A stretch of 64,000 nucleotides of DNA, from positions 887,748 through 951,747 of the forward strand of contig NZ_AZMV01000007.1 in assembly GCF_000522505.1 (NCBI RefSeq), written 5' to 3'. The position numbers were made by a program, and so were the translations under genes. The stretch's first letter is position 1. Every line of letters begins with the position of its first letter. This DNA is from Bifidobacterium moukalabense DSM 27321 (GTDB taxonomy: Bacteria > Actinomycetota > Actinomycetes > Actinomycetales > Bifidobacteriaceae). Under the pieces are notes generated by a model. That model saw only the letters and a program-made list of their open reading frames with translations, did not search any database and was not told where the DNA came from. Below, one piece after another: positions 40,520 to 49,370 of this stretch.

Positions 40520-42379
40520 CTAATATTCACGGGTTTTTGGCGGCATATCCACAATATGCACGGGTTGCCAGGAGACCTGCCCCTGCGCGTCGACCATGGA
40601 ATGGGAAAGGAAATGGTCGTCGTCGCGTTCGGGGAAGTCAAGACGCTTCAGAGAGCCACGGGATTCATGGCGCGCATCGGAGGCCTTCAGTACGGCTCCG
40701 CCAAGCTCGATGAGGTGACGTACCTCCCAGATGGCGGTGATTTCCTGATTGAAGGTCGGCGCATCGGAATGCGCATGCAACCGTTCGGCCCGTGGTCCAA
40801 GCTCGTCATGCAGTATGGCGAGCGCCTGTTCGATACCGGTTTCGTCGCAGCGCACGGCGACGGCGCGCTCCATCACCGATCCCAGATCGGCCATCAGTTG
40901 GTACGGATTATCCCGACCGGCCTCGTCATCCTCCGGCAGCCGCACCAGCAGATCCTTGATTTCGGCGGTACGTGCCGAGGCCGCCTGCCTGACGGCGTCG
41001 GCGTCGTTGCCTTCCGGTGGTTCTTCGGACATCAGGTCGTTCACCGGATCATCGGTGATGCGTGCCGCCATCGTCTGTCCGGAACGGGTGCCGAACAGGC
41101 AGGCGTCCAACAGGGAGTTGCCTCCCAAGCGGTTCGCGCCATGTACGGATACGCAGGAGCATTCACCGGCGGCGAACAGTCCTTCGACCGTACGGCGTTC
41201 ACCATCGTGCCAACGGTAGACCTCGCCATCGGTGCTTACGGGAATGCCGCCCATCGTGTAATGCGCGGTCGGTTTGACCGGCACATAGCTCACGGTCGGG
41301 TCGAGATCGGCGTATTTTTCAATGGTCTCGACCACCTGAGGCAGCACCTCGTGCATATGCCGGGTCTCGATGCCGGTCATGTCGAGCCATACGCAATCCT
41401 TCGGGCCATCCGGATCCTTCGGATCGGGGATTCCACGTCCCGCGTCGATTTCGGCCATGATGGAACGGCTCACCACGTCTCGGGCGGCCAGATCGGCATG
41501 CCCTGGCGCATAATGCTCCATGAACGCCTCGCCATCGGCATTGCGCAGCACGCCGCCTTCGGCACGGGCCGCCTCGGACAGCAGAATGCCCGTGTGCGCA
41601 AGCCCGGTCGGATGGAACTGCACGAATTCGGCATCTTCAAGCTGCAGACCGGCGGTCAGCGCCAAGGCCATACCGTCGCCGGTCAGATCCCAGGAATTCG
41701 AGGTGGTGTGGAACAGTCGTCCCGCGCCTCCGGTGGCGATGAGCACGTTGCGCGCATGAATGGCATGCGCCACACCCTTATGCGTGTCGAATGCCACCAC
41801 ACCCTCGACCTTCGAACCGTCTTCGGAGATGACCAGATCGGTCACGTACCATTCCTCGGCGAATTCGATGTCTTCGGCCACGCATTGCTGCCACAGCGAG
41901 AACAGGATCTGATGGCCGATGCGATCGGCCGCATAGGCGGCGCGCCGCACGGGCGCCTTACCGAAATCCCTGGTATGGCCTCCGAAGCGACGCTGGGCGA
42001 TATGACCGTCGTCGGTGCGGGAGAATGCCACGCCGGCATGTTCAAGCGCAATCACCGTGGCCGGGGCCTCCTGGGCGAGCAGCTTGGCGGCATCCTGATC
42101 GACTAGCCAGTCGCCGCCCTTGACGGTGTCGAAATAATGCCAGTGCCAGTCGTCCTTTTCGACATTGCCCAGGCTGGCGGCGATGCCGCCTTCGGCGGAA
42201 CCGGTGTGCGAACGCAACGGCTGGAGCTTGGAAATCACCAGGATGTTCGGCCTGATGCCGCTGGCCTTCAGGGTGCGCATCCGTTCGCTGCGCAGCATTC
42301 CCAACGCCGCCGACAGGCCCGCTGCGCCGGCGCCGACGATTACCGCATCATATAGATCTTCAACATGCTTCGGACTCAT
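40520..42379 (-). CDS. sdhA: succinate dehydrogenase/fumarate reductase flavoprotein
   Basis: 619-residue FAD subunit. The N-terminal dinucleotide fold is [14 protein letters not shown]. The covalent-FAD His region is [16 protein letters not shown], and the active-site region carries [29 protein letters not shown] and [11 protein letters not shown]. The length and order match SdhA/FrdA rather than NadB. With SdhB it forms the soluble head. The direction of the reaction cannot be determined; an incomplete TCA cycle in bifidobacteria makes fumarate reduction plausible. Confidence 0.92.
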   Translation of the reverse strand: MSPKHVEDLYDAVIVGAGAAGLSAALGMLRSERMRTLKASGIRPNILVISKLQPLRSHTGSAEGGIAASLGNVEKDDWHWHYFDTVKGGDWLVDQDAAKLLAQEAPATVIALEHAGVAFSRTDDGHIAQRRFGGHTRDFGKAPVRRAAYAADRIGHQILFSLWQQCVAEDIEFAEEWYVTDLVISEDGSKVEGVVAFDTHKGVAHAIHARNVLIATGGAGRLFHTTSNSWDLTGDGMALALTAGLQLEDAEFVQFHPTGLAHTGILLSEAARAEGGVLRNADGEAFMEHYAPGHADLAARDVVSRSIMAEIDAGRGIPDPKDPDGPKDCVWLDMTGIETRHMHEVLPQVVETIEKYADLDPTVSYVPVKPTAHYTMGGIPVSTDGEVYRWHDGERRTVEGLFAAGECSCVSVHGANRLGGNSLLDACLFGTRSGQTMAARITDDPVNDLMSEEPPEGNDADAVRQAASARTAEIKDLLVRLPEDDEAGRDNPYQLMADLGSVMERAVAVRCDETGIEQALAILHDELGPRAERLHAHSDAPTFNQEITAIWEVRHLIELGGAVLKASDARHESRGSLKRLDFPERDDDHFLSHSMVDAQGQVSWQPVHIVDMPPKTREY

Positions 42380-42439
42380 ACCAACGATTCTCGCACAAGG
42401 TGCGACGAAACGGCATGACCGATCATGCGGATCGGGTCT

Positions 42440-43789
42440 TTACGCGCCGCCAGGCGCGATGCTGATCCGCCCCGCCCCCATGGTGATGATGCCGGAGAGC
42501 TCCATAGCGCCGAGCTCCTGCATGATTGTCGCGATGGAGTATTCGCCCGGATGCGATTCGTTCAGTATGCTGAGGATGCCGTCGGCCGATGCGTCGCCGA
42601 AACGGCTGCGGCATGCGCGGATGGCATGCAGGATGTCGTTGCCGGTTGTGTTCGTGCCACCATCTTCCTCGCAGTGGCCCGAGTCATCGGATGGCGGATT
42701 GTCCTCGTCTTGCGATGGTGTGGTGGTATGCGGCCGGTGCGCTTCGTGGCACAGCTCGCCTATGTCGCTCAGCGAGCAGACGATCGAGGCCTTGCCCTCC
42801 TGGATGAGTCGGTTGCATCCGGTGTTGTGGGGCATGGTGACGTCTCCAGGCACGGCATAGAGTTCACGATTGAGCTCTCCCGCCCAACCGGCGGTGTTCA
42901 GCGCTCCCGATCTGGCACGGGCCTGTGCCACGATCACCGTTGACGATAATGCGGCGATGAGCCGGTTGCGCAGCAGAAAACGCCGTGCCTCCGGAATGGT
43001 CGCAGGGCATAGTTCGGATACCAGAGCACCTTTGCCTTCGACGATTCGTTCGAACAGACGCGCGTTGCTCTTCGGCCCGATATGGTTAAGCCCTCCGGCG
43101 AAAACCGCCACGGTCCTGCCGCTGATGCCTGCGCCAACCTCATCCATGGCGGCCAACGCTCCCCAGTGGGCCGCGGCATCCGTGCCCAGTGCGCCGCCGG
43201 ATACGACCACATGCCCGGATCGGGCCGCCTGACGGGCGAGTTCGTACGCGCACCGGCGACCATAGTCGCTGACGCCACGCGAACCGACTATGCCCACCGG
43301 TTTGGAGCAGGAGACCAGCGTTTCGGGATCGCCCCGCCCCCATAGGCATAGCGGGGCGGCCCAATCGGTGCGTAATGACAGATCGGCGAGTTGGGCTGGC
43401 CAATAAGGGCTGTGAGGGGCGATGATCCATTGTGTGCCTTCGGCCGTGAACCAGCGTTCCAACTGCTGCGGGTCGTGTGAAGGCAGCGTGGCCAGACGCT
43501 GCTGCCATGAGGCGAGCGAACCGTGGAATGAAGACATGCCGCGAGCGTTGATGGTGCGGCCCCAGCGGGTGATGCCGTTGATGAAGGCAGCATCCAATGC
43601 CTTGCATGCTGCGGTGACGACCCCCTCATGTTTACCTGGACCACCGTCGGCGATCAGGCGCAGAGCGCCGGCGGCGCTGCCCGTGCCTTTCAGCAGTGCG
43701 TACATCATGGCGTCCGCGCTATCCAGGCAGTACGTCAGCACGGCCCTTGCCAGGGTTTCTTCGTCAAGCGAGCGGGATGGCACATTCAT
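42440..43789 (-). CDS. dprA: DNA-processing protein DprA
   Basis: 449-residue DprA/Smf protein that loads RecA on single-stranded DNA during uptake. Rossmann motifs seen: GIVGSRGVSDYG, VVSGGALGTDAAAH and LLRNRLIAALS. The C-terminal ~70 residues form a winged-helix-like domain after an acidic linker (SQDEDNPPSDDSGHCEEDGG). It overlaps the comM start region by four bases (ATGA), so translation is coupled. Confidence 0.93.
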   Translation of the reverse strand: MNVPSRSLDEETLARAVLTYCLDSADAMMYALLKGTGSAAGALRLIADGGPGKHEGVVTAACKALDAAFINGITRWGRTINARGMSSFHGSLASWQQRLATLPSHDPQQLERWFTAEGTQWIIAPHSPYWPAQLADLSLRTDWAAPLCLWGRGDPETLVSCSKPVGIVGSRGVSDYGRRCAYELARQAARSGHVVVSGGALGTDAAAHWGALAAMDEVGAGISGRTVAVFAGGLNHIGPKSNARLFERIVEGKGALVSELCPATIPEARRFLLRNRLIAALSSTVIVAQARARSGALNTAGWAGELNRELYAVPGDVTMPHNTGCNRLIQEGKASIVCSLSDIGELCHEAHRPHTTTPSQDEDNPPSDDSGHCEEDGGTNTTGNDILHAIRACRSRFGDASADGILSILNESHPGEYSIATIMQELGAMELSGIITMGAGRISIAPGGA

Positions 43790-45312
43790 GACATCCTCGT
43801 TCGCATGGAAATCCCCTGCATCATCTCCGCTGGCCCGGGCGAGGATTTGCCGGCCAGATCGGCAAGCGTCCAGGCGAGACGCATGGCCCGGTCGGCTCCA
43901 CGCAGGCTGAGCCGTTCACTTGCCAAAGCCCGATTGACCAGTTCGATGGCTTTGTGCGATGTGTTGGCACGCAACCACGTGCCGGTAGCTTGCGCGTTGC
44001 ATGACCATCCATATTCACGGAACCGTTCCTGGGCCATCTGCCGAGCCACCATGATCCGCAATCGGATCGTGTGGCTGGATTCGCCGACTTGTCGGTTCCC
44101 TGAATCGATACGGTCGACCGGCGGCACTTCGACCTGTATGTCGATCCGATCGAGAATCGGGCCGGAAAGACGATTGAAGTATTTGATACGGTCCTTCTCC
44201 TTGCAGGAGCAACGCTCGCCATTGCCGTAGGAGAATCCGCAGGGGCATGGATTGGAGGCCATGATGAGCTGGAAGCGCGCCGGATAGTATGTGGTGCCTT
44301 TCGAACGGGAGATCGCCACGTAGCCCGATTCCAGCGGTTCGCGCAGCGTCTGCAACGCGCGTGCGGAGAATTCCGGGGCCTCATCCATGAACAGGATGCC
44401 CCGATGCGCCCTGGTGATGGCTCCGGGCTGGGCCAACCCCGCTCCGCCTCCCACCAGAGATGCCATGGAAGCGGTATGGTGCGGCGCTTCGAACGGCGGG
44501 ACATCGGATATGCCGTAGTTGGGCAACGTGCCGCATAATGAGCGAATCGATGCGACCTCCAATTGCTCCGCCTCGTTCAACGGGCTCATGATGCCGGGCA
44601 TGCGGGAGGCGAGCATGGTCTTGCCGGTACCGGGAGGACCGGTCATGAGCAGATGGTGGCCGCCGGCCGCCGCCACCTCCAAGGCCCATTTGGTCGATTC
44701 CTGCCCGACCACCTCGCACATGTCCCCGGGTGAGGGGTACGGGGTGACGTTCATACCGGTTTCGATGTCGCGTTGGGTGTCTGGTATGCGGTAGCTGGCA
44801 TGGCCTCCCATCAGTTCGATGAGCTCGCCCACGTGGCGTACGCTGATTACGTCGATATCGCCGATGAGCCTTGCCTCGTCGGCATTGGCATGAGGCACGA
44901 TGACCTGCCGTATGCCCTGTTCCCGGGCATGCAGCATGATCGGCAGCAGGCCGTTGACGGGCAGTACGGTGCCGTCGAGATTGACCTCGCCCAGTACGAT
45001 GGTGTCGGCCAGACAGTCATGCCCGATGATTCCGGAGGCGCTGAGCACGCTTGCCGCGATGGCCAAATCGTGTGAGGAGCCCTTTTTCGGCATGGAGGCG
45101 GGGGAGAGGTTGACCGTGACCCGGGTTTCGGGCCATTTGAATCCGCTTGCCTGACATGCCGACTTGACCCGCTCCCTTGCTTCGGAAAGCGAGGTGTCGG
45201 GCAGTCCGATGATGGAGAAATAGGGCAAGCCGGGGGAAACGAAGGCCTGAATTTGAATGATGAAGGCCTTCAGACCGATCAATCCCACCGATAATGCGCT
45301 GCCGATGGCCAT
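43786..45312 (-). CDS. comM: Mg-chelatase-family ATPase ComM/YifB
   Basis: 508-residue AAA+ protein. The N-terminal Lon-protease-like fold (about 1-170) is followed by a Mg chelatase AAA domain with GPPGTGKTM, FMDEAPEF (Walker B) and the family stretch NPCPCGFSYGN, plus a C-terminal region. ComM promotes branch migration during natural transformation. Its order yraN-comM-dprA is conserved in many bacteria. It overlaps yraN by one base and dprA by four. Confidence 0.93.
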   Translation of the reverse strand: MAIGSALSVGLIGLKAFIIQIQAFVSPGLPYFSIIGLPDTSLSEARERVKSACQASGFKWPETRVTVNLSPASMPKKGSSHDLAIAASVLSASGIIGHDCLADTIVLGEVNLDGTVLPVNGLLPIMLHAREQGIRQVIVPHANADEARLIGDIDVISVRHVGELIELMGGHASYRIPDTQRDIETGMNVTPYPSPGDMCEVVGQESTKWALEVAAAGGHHLLMTGPPGTGKTMLASRMPGIMSPLNEAEQLEVASIRSLCGTLPNYGISDVPPFEAPHHTASMASLVGGGAGLAQPGAITRAHRGILFMDEAPEFSARALQTLREPLESGYVAISRSKGTTYYPARFQLIMASNPCPCGFSYGNGERCSCKEKDRIKYFNRLSGPILDRIDIQVEVPPVDRIDSGNRQVGESSHTIRLRIMVARQMAQERFREYGWSCNAQATGTWLRANTSHKAIELVNRALASERLSLRGADRAMRLAWTLADLAGKSSPGPAEMMQGISMRTRMS

Positions 45313-45764
45313 CAGAACGCTCCTTCGATATGGTGCACCAATGGTCCGCCCCCGCGCACGATGACGGTGATGACATCGAAACGCACCCCGTTATGGGGAA
45401 CCCGATGATCGGGCTCCATCAGCCACTGCACCGCCGCATGTCGCAGGTTGATCTGCTTTGCGGTCGTCACCGCCTCCTGCGGGGTGCCGTAGCGCAAGGT
45501 GCGCCTGGTCTTGACCTCGACGAACGCGATGCAGCCTGCTTCGGTGCGGGCCACGATATCGAGCTCGCCGTAGCGGCAATGCCAATTACGGTCAAGAATG
45601 TGCCAGCCATGGCCTTGGAGCCATGCGGCGGCGTATCGTTCGCCGAGCGCGCCGACCTGGCGACCGGATAGCGTGCCGTCATGCAGCCGCCGTGCAAGAG
45701 AATCAAGAAGGTGTTCCGATGACGACGTTGCGACCGGAACCTCGGGTGTGATGCTGCCGTTCAT
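45312..45764 (-). CDS. yraN: YraN-family (UPF0102) nuclease-like protein
   Basis: 150-residue protein of the YraN family, a fold related to restriction endonucleases. Seen are [26 protein letters not shown] and FVEVKTRR, the last two supplying the E/D-xK type residues. Function is unresolved. It is the first gene of the yraN-comM-dprA block. The ATG used is at the N-terminus of MNGSIT; the conserved part starts ~30 residues in. The region just upstream holds a DnaA-box cluster. Confidence 0.85.
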   Translation of the reverse strand: MNGSITPEVPVATSSSEHLLDSLARRLHDGTLSGRQVGALGERYAAAWLQGHGWHILDRNWHCRYGELDIVARTEAGCIAFVEVKTRRTLRYGTPQEAVTTAKQINLRHAAVQWLMEPDHRVPHNGVRFDVITVIVRGGGPLVHHIEGAF

Positions 45765-45814
45765 GGTTCCAGTGCAGCAGAAACGGATGCCCCGGGGCAA
45801 GGAGGAGCGGCGAA

Positions 45815-45890
45815 TGTGGATAAGTCAAGCGTCTTCGGGCGTGTTGTGGACGGCATGTGGATTGCTTGGTGAAATCCACAGCAATCCACA
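45815..45890. repeat. cluster of five DnaA-box-like sites
   Basis: TGTGGATAA (45815-45823) is an exact DnaA box on the reverse strand. Near-matches are TGTGGACGG (45845-45853), TGTGGATTG (45856-45864), AAATCCACA (45872-45880) and CAATCCACA (45882-45890). They lie in 76 bases upstream of yraN and downstream of pdxY. TGTGGATTG and CAATCCACA are an exact inverted pair. Confidence 0.45.
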
Positions 45891-45917
45891 ATACGCGGGG
45901 TGCGCCGCCGGGCCGTC

Positions 45918-46793
45918 CTAGCGGCGCACCAACGAGGTCAGCTCGTTGAGATTGAGTTCAAAGCTCACGCCGCGCTCGTCATGATGCGGCTGATACTGCG
46001 TGCTCTCCATGGCGTGACGTACGAACTCGCCGGCGATATGCGCGGCTTCGGCGAGTGAACGGCCGGCCATCACGGCGCCGCACAACGCCGAAGCGAACGC
46101 GTCGCCGGTGCCATGCGTCATGAACGGCAGCTTGTCGTGCGCCAGTTCGTGCTTGCCCGCCACGCCGTCGGTTGCGGAGGCCACATAGTTGCGGATTTTG
46201 CCATCGCTCCGATCGATGCCCTTGAGCACCACGTTCTTCGTGCCCAGTGACAGCAGCGCATCGATGATGCGGTCCACCTGCGCGTCCGACAGATCCTGTC
46301 CGGGATATGCGCGGCCCGTCAGTATGGACGCTTCGGTCAGGTTCGGCATCAGCACATCCGCTCCGTCGACCAGCGACCCCATCGCCTCGCACAGTTCGGG
46401 CGTGTAGGTGGCGTAGATCCGGCCGCCATCGCCCATCACCGGATCGACCAGACGCAGGGCATGCGGGTATTCGCGGTACAGGCGCTGGATGATGCCCACT
46501 TGTTCAGCGGAACCGAGGAAGCCGGAATACACGCCGTCCAGCTCGACGCCCTCCTTGCGCCAGGCATCCAGATAGCCGGACAGGATGTCGGTGGTGTCGT
46601 GGAAGGTGAACGTCTCATAGCGGGTGTGCGCGGAGAACAGCGCTGTCGGTACCGGGCATACGTCGCAACCGGCGGCCGACAGAATCGGGATCGCGGCGGT
46701 CAGCGAACATTTGCCGTAGCCGCACATGTCATGCACCGCGGCCACGCGGGGAATGTACTGCGGATCGCGGCCGTACAGAATCTCGTCACTCAT
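45918..46793 (-). CDS. pdxY: pyridoxal/pyridoxamine kinase PdxY
   Basis: 291-residue ribokinase-like kinase that phosphorylates pyridoxal or pyridoxamine (vitamin B6 salvage). Seen are the N-terminal VAAVHDMCGYGKCSLTAAIPIL, DPVMGDGG and the catalytic HGTGDAFASALCGAV with Asp in place. Start is the ATG, with GAGG nine bases upstream. It is near metY, a PLP-dependent enzyme, and the ECF transporter. Gene length is normal. Confidence 0.92.
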   Translation of the reverse strand: MSDEILYGRDPQYIPRVAAVHDMCGYGKCSLTAAIPILSAAGCDVCPVPTALFSAHTRYETFTFHDTTDILSGYLDAWRKEGVELDGVYSGFLGSAEQVGIIQRLYREYPHALRLVDPVMGDGGRIYATYTPELCEAMGSLVDGADVLMPNLTEASILTGRAYPGQDLSDAQVDRIIDALLSLGTKNVVLKGIDRSDGKIRNYVASATDGVAGKHELAHDKLPFMTHGTGDAFASALCGAVMAGRSLAEAAHIAGEFVRHAMESTQYQPHHDERGVSFELNLNELTSLVRR

Positions 46794-47127
46794 GTTGGAA
46801 CCTCTTCCATTGCTCGTATCTGTTGAATGACTTTAGCCGGTACGTTGACCTTGGGCGGGGGACTGTTCCGACAGCGCGAATCCGGTTTGCCCCGCCATCG
46901 GCGTGTCGGAGGTTTCCGGGGTGGATCGTCGAGGTGGGCGGCATGTCAGAAGCTCAATGATTCCAACGGTTTATAAAGGGGTATAGGCAAGTGCGATAAC
47001 GTTCGGCTTGTGTCGGGCTTCCCCTCCGGTCTATCGTCGCTACCAACACCCGACCGGCCGCCAGCCATACGACGGTTCGGACGGTTTGGGGAACGGCTAC
47101 GAATCCACAGTCCTAAGGAGTCACACC
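46794..47127. other. intergenic stretch between pdxY and metY
   Basis: 334 bases hold the divergent promoters of pdxY and metY. The metY side carries a ~200-base leader whose GC-rich part could fold, but no riboswitch class was recognised. No credible reading frame was found. Confidence 0.5.
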
Positions 47128-48438
47128 ATGGCAGACAAGAACTACCGCTTTGAAACGCTTCAGCTGCATGTCGGGCAGGAGCAGGCCGACCCGGCCACCG
47201 ATTCCCGCGCGGTGCCGATCTACCAGACCACCAGCTACGTCTTCCATAACTTCGATCATGCCGAGGCTCGCTTCGGGCTGTCCGATCCGGGCAATATCTA
47301 CGGCCGTCTGACCAACTCCACCCAGGGCGTGTTCGAGGACCGCATCGCCGCCCTCGAAGGCGGCACCGCCGGTCTGGCCGTCGCTTCCGGTGCGGCAGCC
47401 GTGGAATATGCGGTGCGCAACATCACGCAGAGCGGCGACCATATCGTGGCGGCCAAGAACATCTATGGCGGCACCTTCAACCTGCTGCGCCACACCCTGC
47501 CGCGCGACGGCATCACCACCACCTTCGTCTCCGCCGAGAACCCGCAGGAGTTCGAGGACGCCATCCAGGAGAACACCAAGCTCGTCTACTTCGAGACCTT
47601 CGGCAACCCGAACGCCGACCTGCCGGACTTCGAGGCCATCACCGCCATCGCGCACAAGCACCATCTGCCGGTGATCGTCGACAATACCTTCGCCACGCCC
47701 TATCTGTTCCGCCCGCTGGAGCACGGCGCAGACGTCGTGGTGGAGTCGGCCACCAAGTTCATCGGCGGCCACGGCACCACCCTCGGCGGTGTCATCGTGG
47801 AAGGCGGCAACTTCAACTGGGCCGAGGTGCCGGGCAAGTTCCCGACCCTGACCGAGCCGGATCCGTCCTACCATGGCCTGAACTTCTATGAGGCCCTCGG
47901 CGGCGCCGCCTTCGTGACCCGCGTGCGCGCCATTCTGCTGCGCGACACCGGCGCCACCCTGTCCCCGTTCGCGGCCTTCCTGCTGCTGCAGGGCACCGAG
48001 ACCCTGTCCCTGCGCGTCGAGCGCCACGTTGAGAACGCCCTCAAGGTCATCGACTACCTGAAGACCGTTCCGGAGGTCGAATCCATCTCCCATCCGTCCA
48101 TCGAGGGACGCAAGGACAACGATCTGTACAAGAAGTATTTCCCGAACGGCGGCGGCTCCATCTTCACCTTCGATATCAAGGGCGGCAAGGACGCGGCGCG
48201 CGTGTTCATCGACAACCTGCACCTGTTCAGCCTGCTGGCCAACGTGGCCGATGCCAAGAGCCTGGTGATCCACCCGGCCTCCACCACCCACTCCCAGGAG
48301 ACCCTCGAGGAGCTTGAGGACCAAGGCATCCACCAGGGCACCATCCGCCTGTCCATCGGCATCGAGAACATCGACGACATTCTCGACGACCTGAAGGGCG
48401 GCTTCGAGGCCCTGCGTACCTCCGGACTGGCCAAGTGA
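47128..48438 (+). CDS. metY: O-acetylhomoserine/O-acetylserine sulfhydrylase (MetY)
   Basis: 436-residue PLP enzyme of the Cys/Met metabolism family. It has the PLP lysine K210 in ESATKFIGGHGTT, the substrate loop IYGRLTNSTQ and VDNTFATPYL. The length and the FEALRTSGLAK end match the MetY type rather than the shorter MetB or MetC. It should make homocysteine from O-acetylhomoserine and sulfide, or cysteine. AAGGAG lies seven bases before the ATG. It is transcribed on its own, with a terminator after. Confidence 0.93.
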   Translation: MADKNYRFETLQLHVGQEQADPATDSRAVPIYQTTSYVFHNFDHAEARFGLSDPGNIYGRLTNSTQGVFEDRIAALEGGTAGLAVASGAAAVEYAVRNITQSGDHIVAAKNIYGGTFNLLRHTLPRDGITTTFVSAENPQEFEDAIQENTKLVYFETFGNPNADLPDFEAITAIAHKHHLPVIVDNTFATPYLFRPLEHGADVVVESATKFIGGHGTTLGGVIVEGGNFNWAEVPGKFPTLTEPDPSYHGLNFYEALGGAAFVTRVRAILLRDTGATLSPFAAFLLLQGTETLSLRVERHVENALKVIDYLKTVPEVESISHPSIEGRKDNDLYKKYFPNGGGSIFTFDIKGGKDAARVFIDNLHLFSLLANVADAKSLVIHPASTTHSQETLEELEDQGIHQGTIRLSIGIENIDDILDDLKGGFEALRTSGLAK

Positions 48439-48494
48439 CCGACTTGCGGAGCCGAGTGAAGGGGCGGCTCCGCATATGGCCGTGAGGCCGCGAG

Positions 48495-48534
48495 CATGGG
48501 GTCCCGCATTTCACAGGAAGTGCGGGACCCCATG
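48495..48534 (+). terminator. terminator after metY
   Basis: Perfect 14-bp stem (48495-48508 with 48521-48534) and a 12-base loop. Further A/T pairs can extend it. Confidence 0.75.
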
Positions 48535-48610
48535 TCGTCCTCATGACGTCGGTGAAGTGGACGCGGCGTTTTTGTAGCATGGGTGGTATATCATCACGAT
48601 TGTTGCGAAA

Positions 48611-48690
48611 ATCAATATTATTTTCTTAACTTTTGAATAAAAACAGTTAATATCTATTTCAAAAAATATGATATAGATGGAAATATTGAT
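48611..48690 (+). promoter_or_regulatory. AT-rich structured leader before ECF S component
   Basis: An outer 9-bp stem (48611-48619 with 48682-48690) can enclose two inner 6-bp hairpins (48626-48631/48645-48650 and 48652-48657/48673-48678), like a three-way junction. It is far more AT-rich than its surroundings and lies 30 bases before the ECF S gene. Confidence 0.35.
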
Positions 48691-48719
48691 GATCTATGAA
48701 AGAGTGAAAGAAGGTGCTC

Positions 48720-49259
48720 ATGGCCACAGGAGTCAAGAAGAAGCTGCAGGCCAATGCCATTCCGCTGGTCGCCATCATGACGGCCGTCACCACCGTGCTG
48801 ACCATGTTCGTGAAGATTCCGACCCCGACCCGCGGCTACCTGAACCTGTCCGACACCATGATCTTCTTCGGCGCCTACGCATTCGGACCGTGGATCGGCG
48901 GCATCATCGGGGGTCTCGGTCCGGCGTTGGCCGATCTGATTTCCGGATATCCGCAATGGGCCGTCTTCACTTTCGTCATCGACGGGTTGCAGGCGGTCAT
49001 CGCAGGACTGATCATCAGGGAATTCAAGCCGTTCAACATCATCGCCGGCTCTCTGGCGGCAGGAGTGTGGAAGGTATTCGGCTACTTCGTCGCGGGCTGC
49101 ATCCTGTCCGGCTTCGGGCCGGCACTTGGGGAGATTTTGGGGAATTCCTTCCAGATGGTGGTTGGCCTGATTGTGGGATTGGCGCTGTTTTCCGCTGTTC
49201 GCAAAGCGTATCCGCCGTTGGCGCGAATGGGCAATCTCGGCATCAAGACCAGTGAGTGA
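48720..49259 (+). CDS. ECF transporter substrate-specific (S) component
   Basis: 179-residue membrane protein with about six TMs. It is recognised as an ECF S component by a cytoplasmic start, NLSDTMIFFGAYAFGPWIGG, and a pattern of small-residue helices. It binds one vitamin or metal and associates with the T and A units encoded downstream. The substrate is not readable from the sequence; pdxY and metY nearby hint at B6 or methionine-linked compounds. The ATG is preceded by AAAGAAGG. A terminator separates it from the A/T genes. Confidence 0.85.
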   Translation: MATGVKKKLQANAIPLVAIMTAVTTVLTMFVKIPTPTRGYLNLSDTMIFFGAYAFGPWIGGIIGGLGPALADLISGYPQWAVFTFVIDGLQAVIAGLIIREFKPFNIIAGSLAAGVWKVFGYFVAGCILSGFGPALGEILGNSFQMVVGLIVGLALFSAVRKAYPPLARMGNLGIKTSE

Positions 49260-49285
49260 TACATTATTATTCTGAGAAAGACGCC

Positions 49286-49328
49286 AAACCCGTGGGATTC
49301 ACCGTTGAAAGGGGAGCCCACGGGTTTT
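49286..49328 (+). terminator. terminator after ECF S gene
   Basis: Perfect 11-bp stem (49286-49296 with 49317-49327) with a short T-tract. Confidence 0.75.
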
Positions 49329-49370
49329 GCATGTCAGGATCTGAATGAGGCATGTCTGTAGGAGCATGGG

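Noticed and set aside
40340..42106. 588-codon plus-strand frame across sdhA
   Set aside because: Antisense shadow of a well-conserved flavoprotein gene.
45815..45890. DnaA-box cluster as a chromosomal origin
   Set aside because: No dnaA, dnaN, rpmH or AT-rich unwinding element is nearby.
46930..47127. SAM riboswitch or T-box before metY
   Set aside because: No recognisable SAM riboswitch or T-box core sequence or pairing was found.
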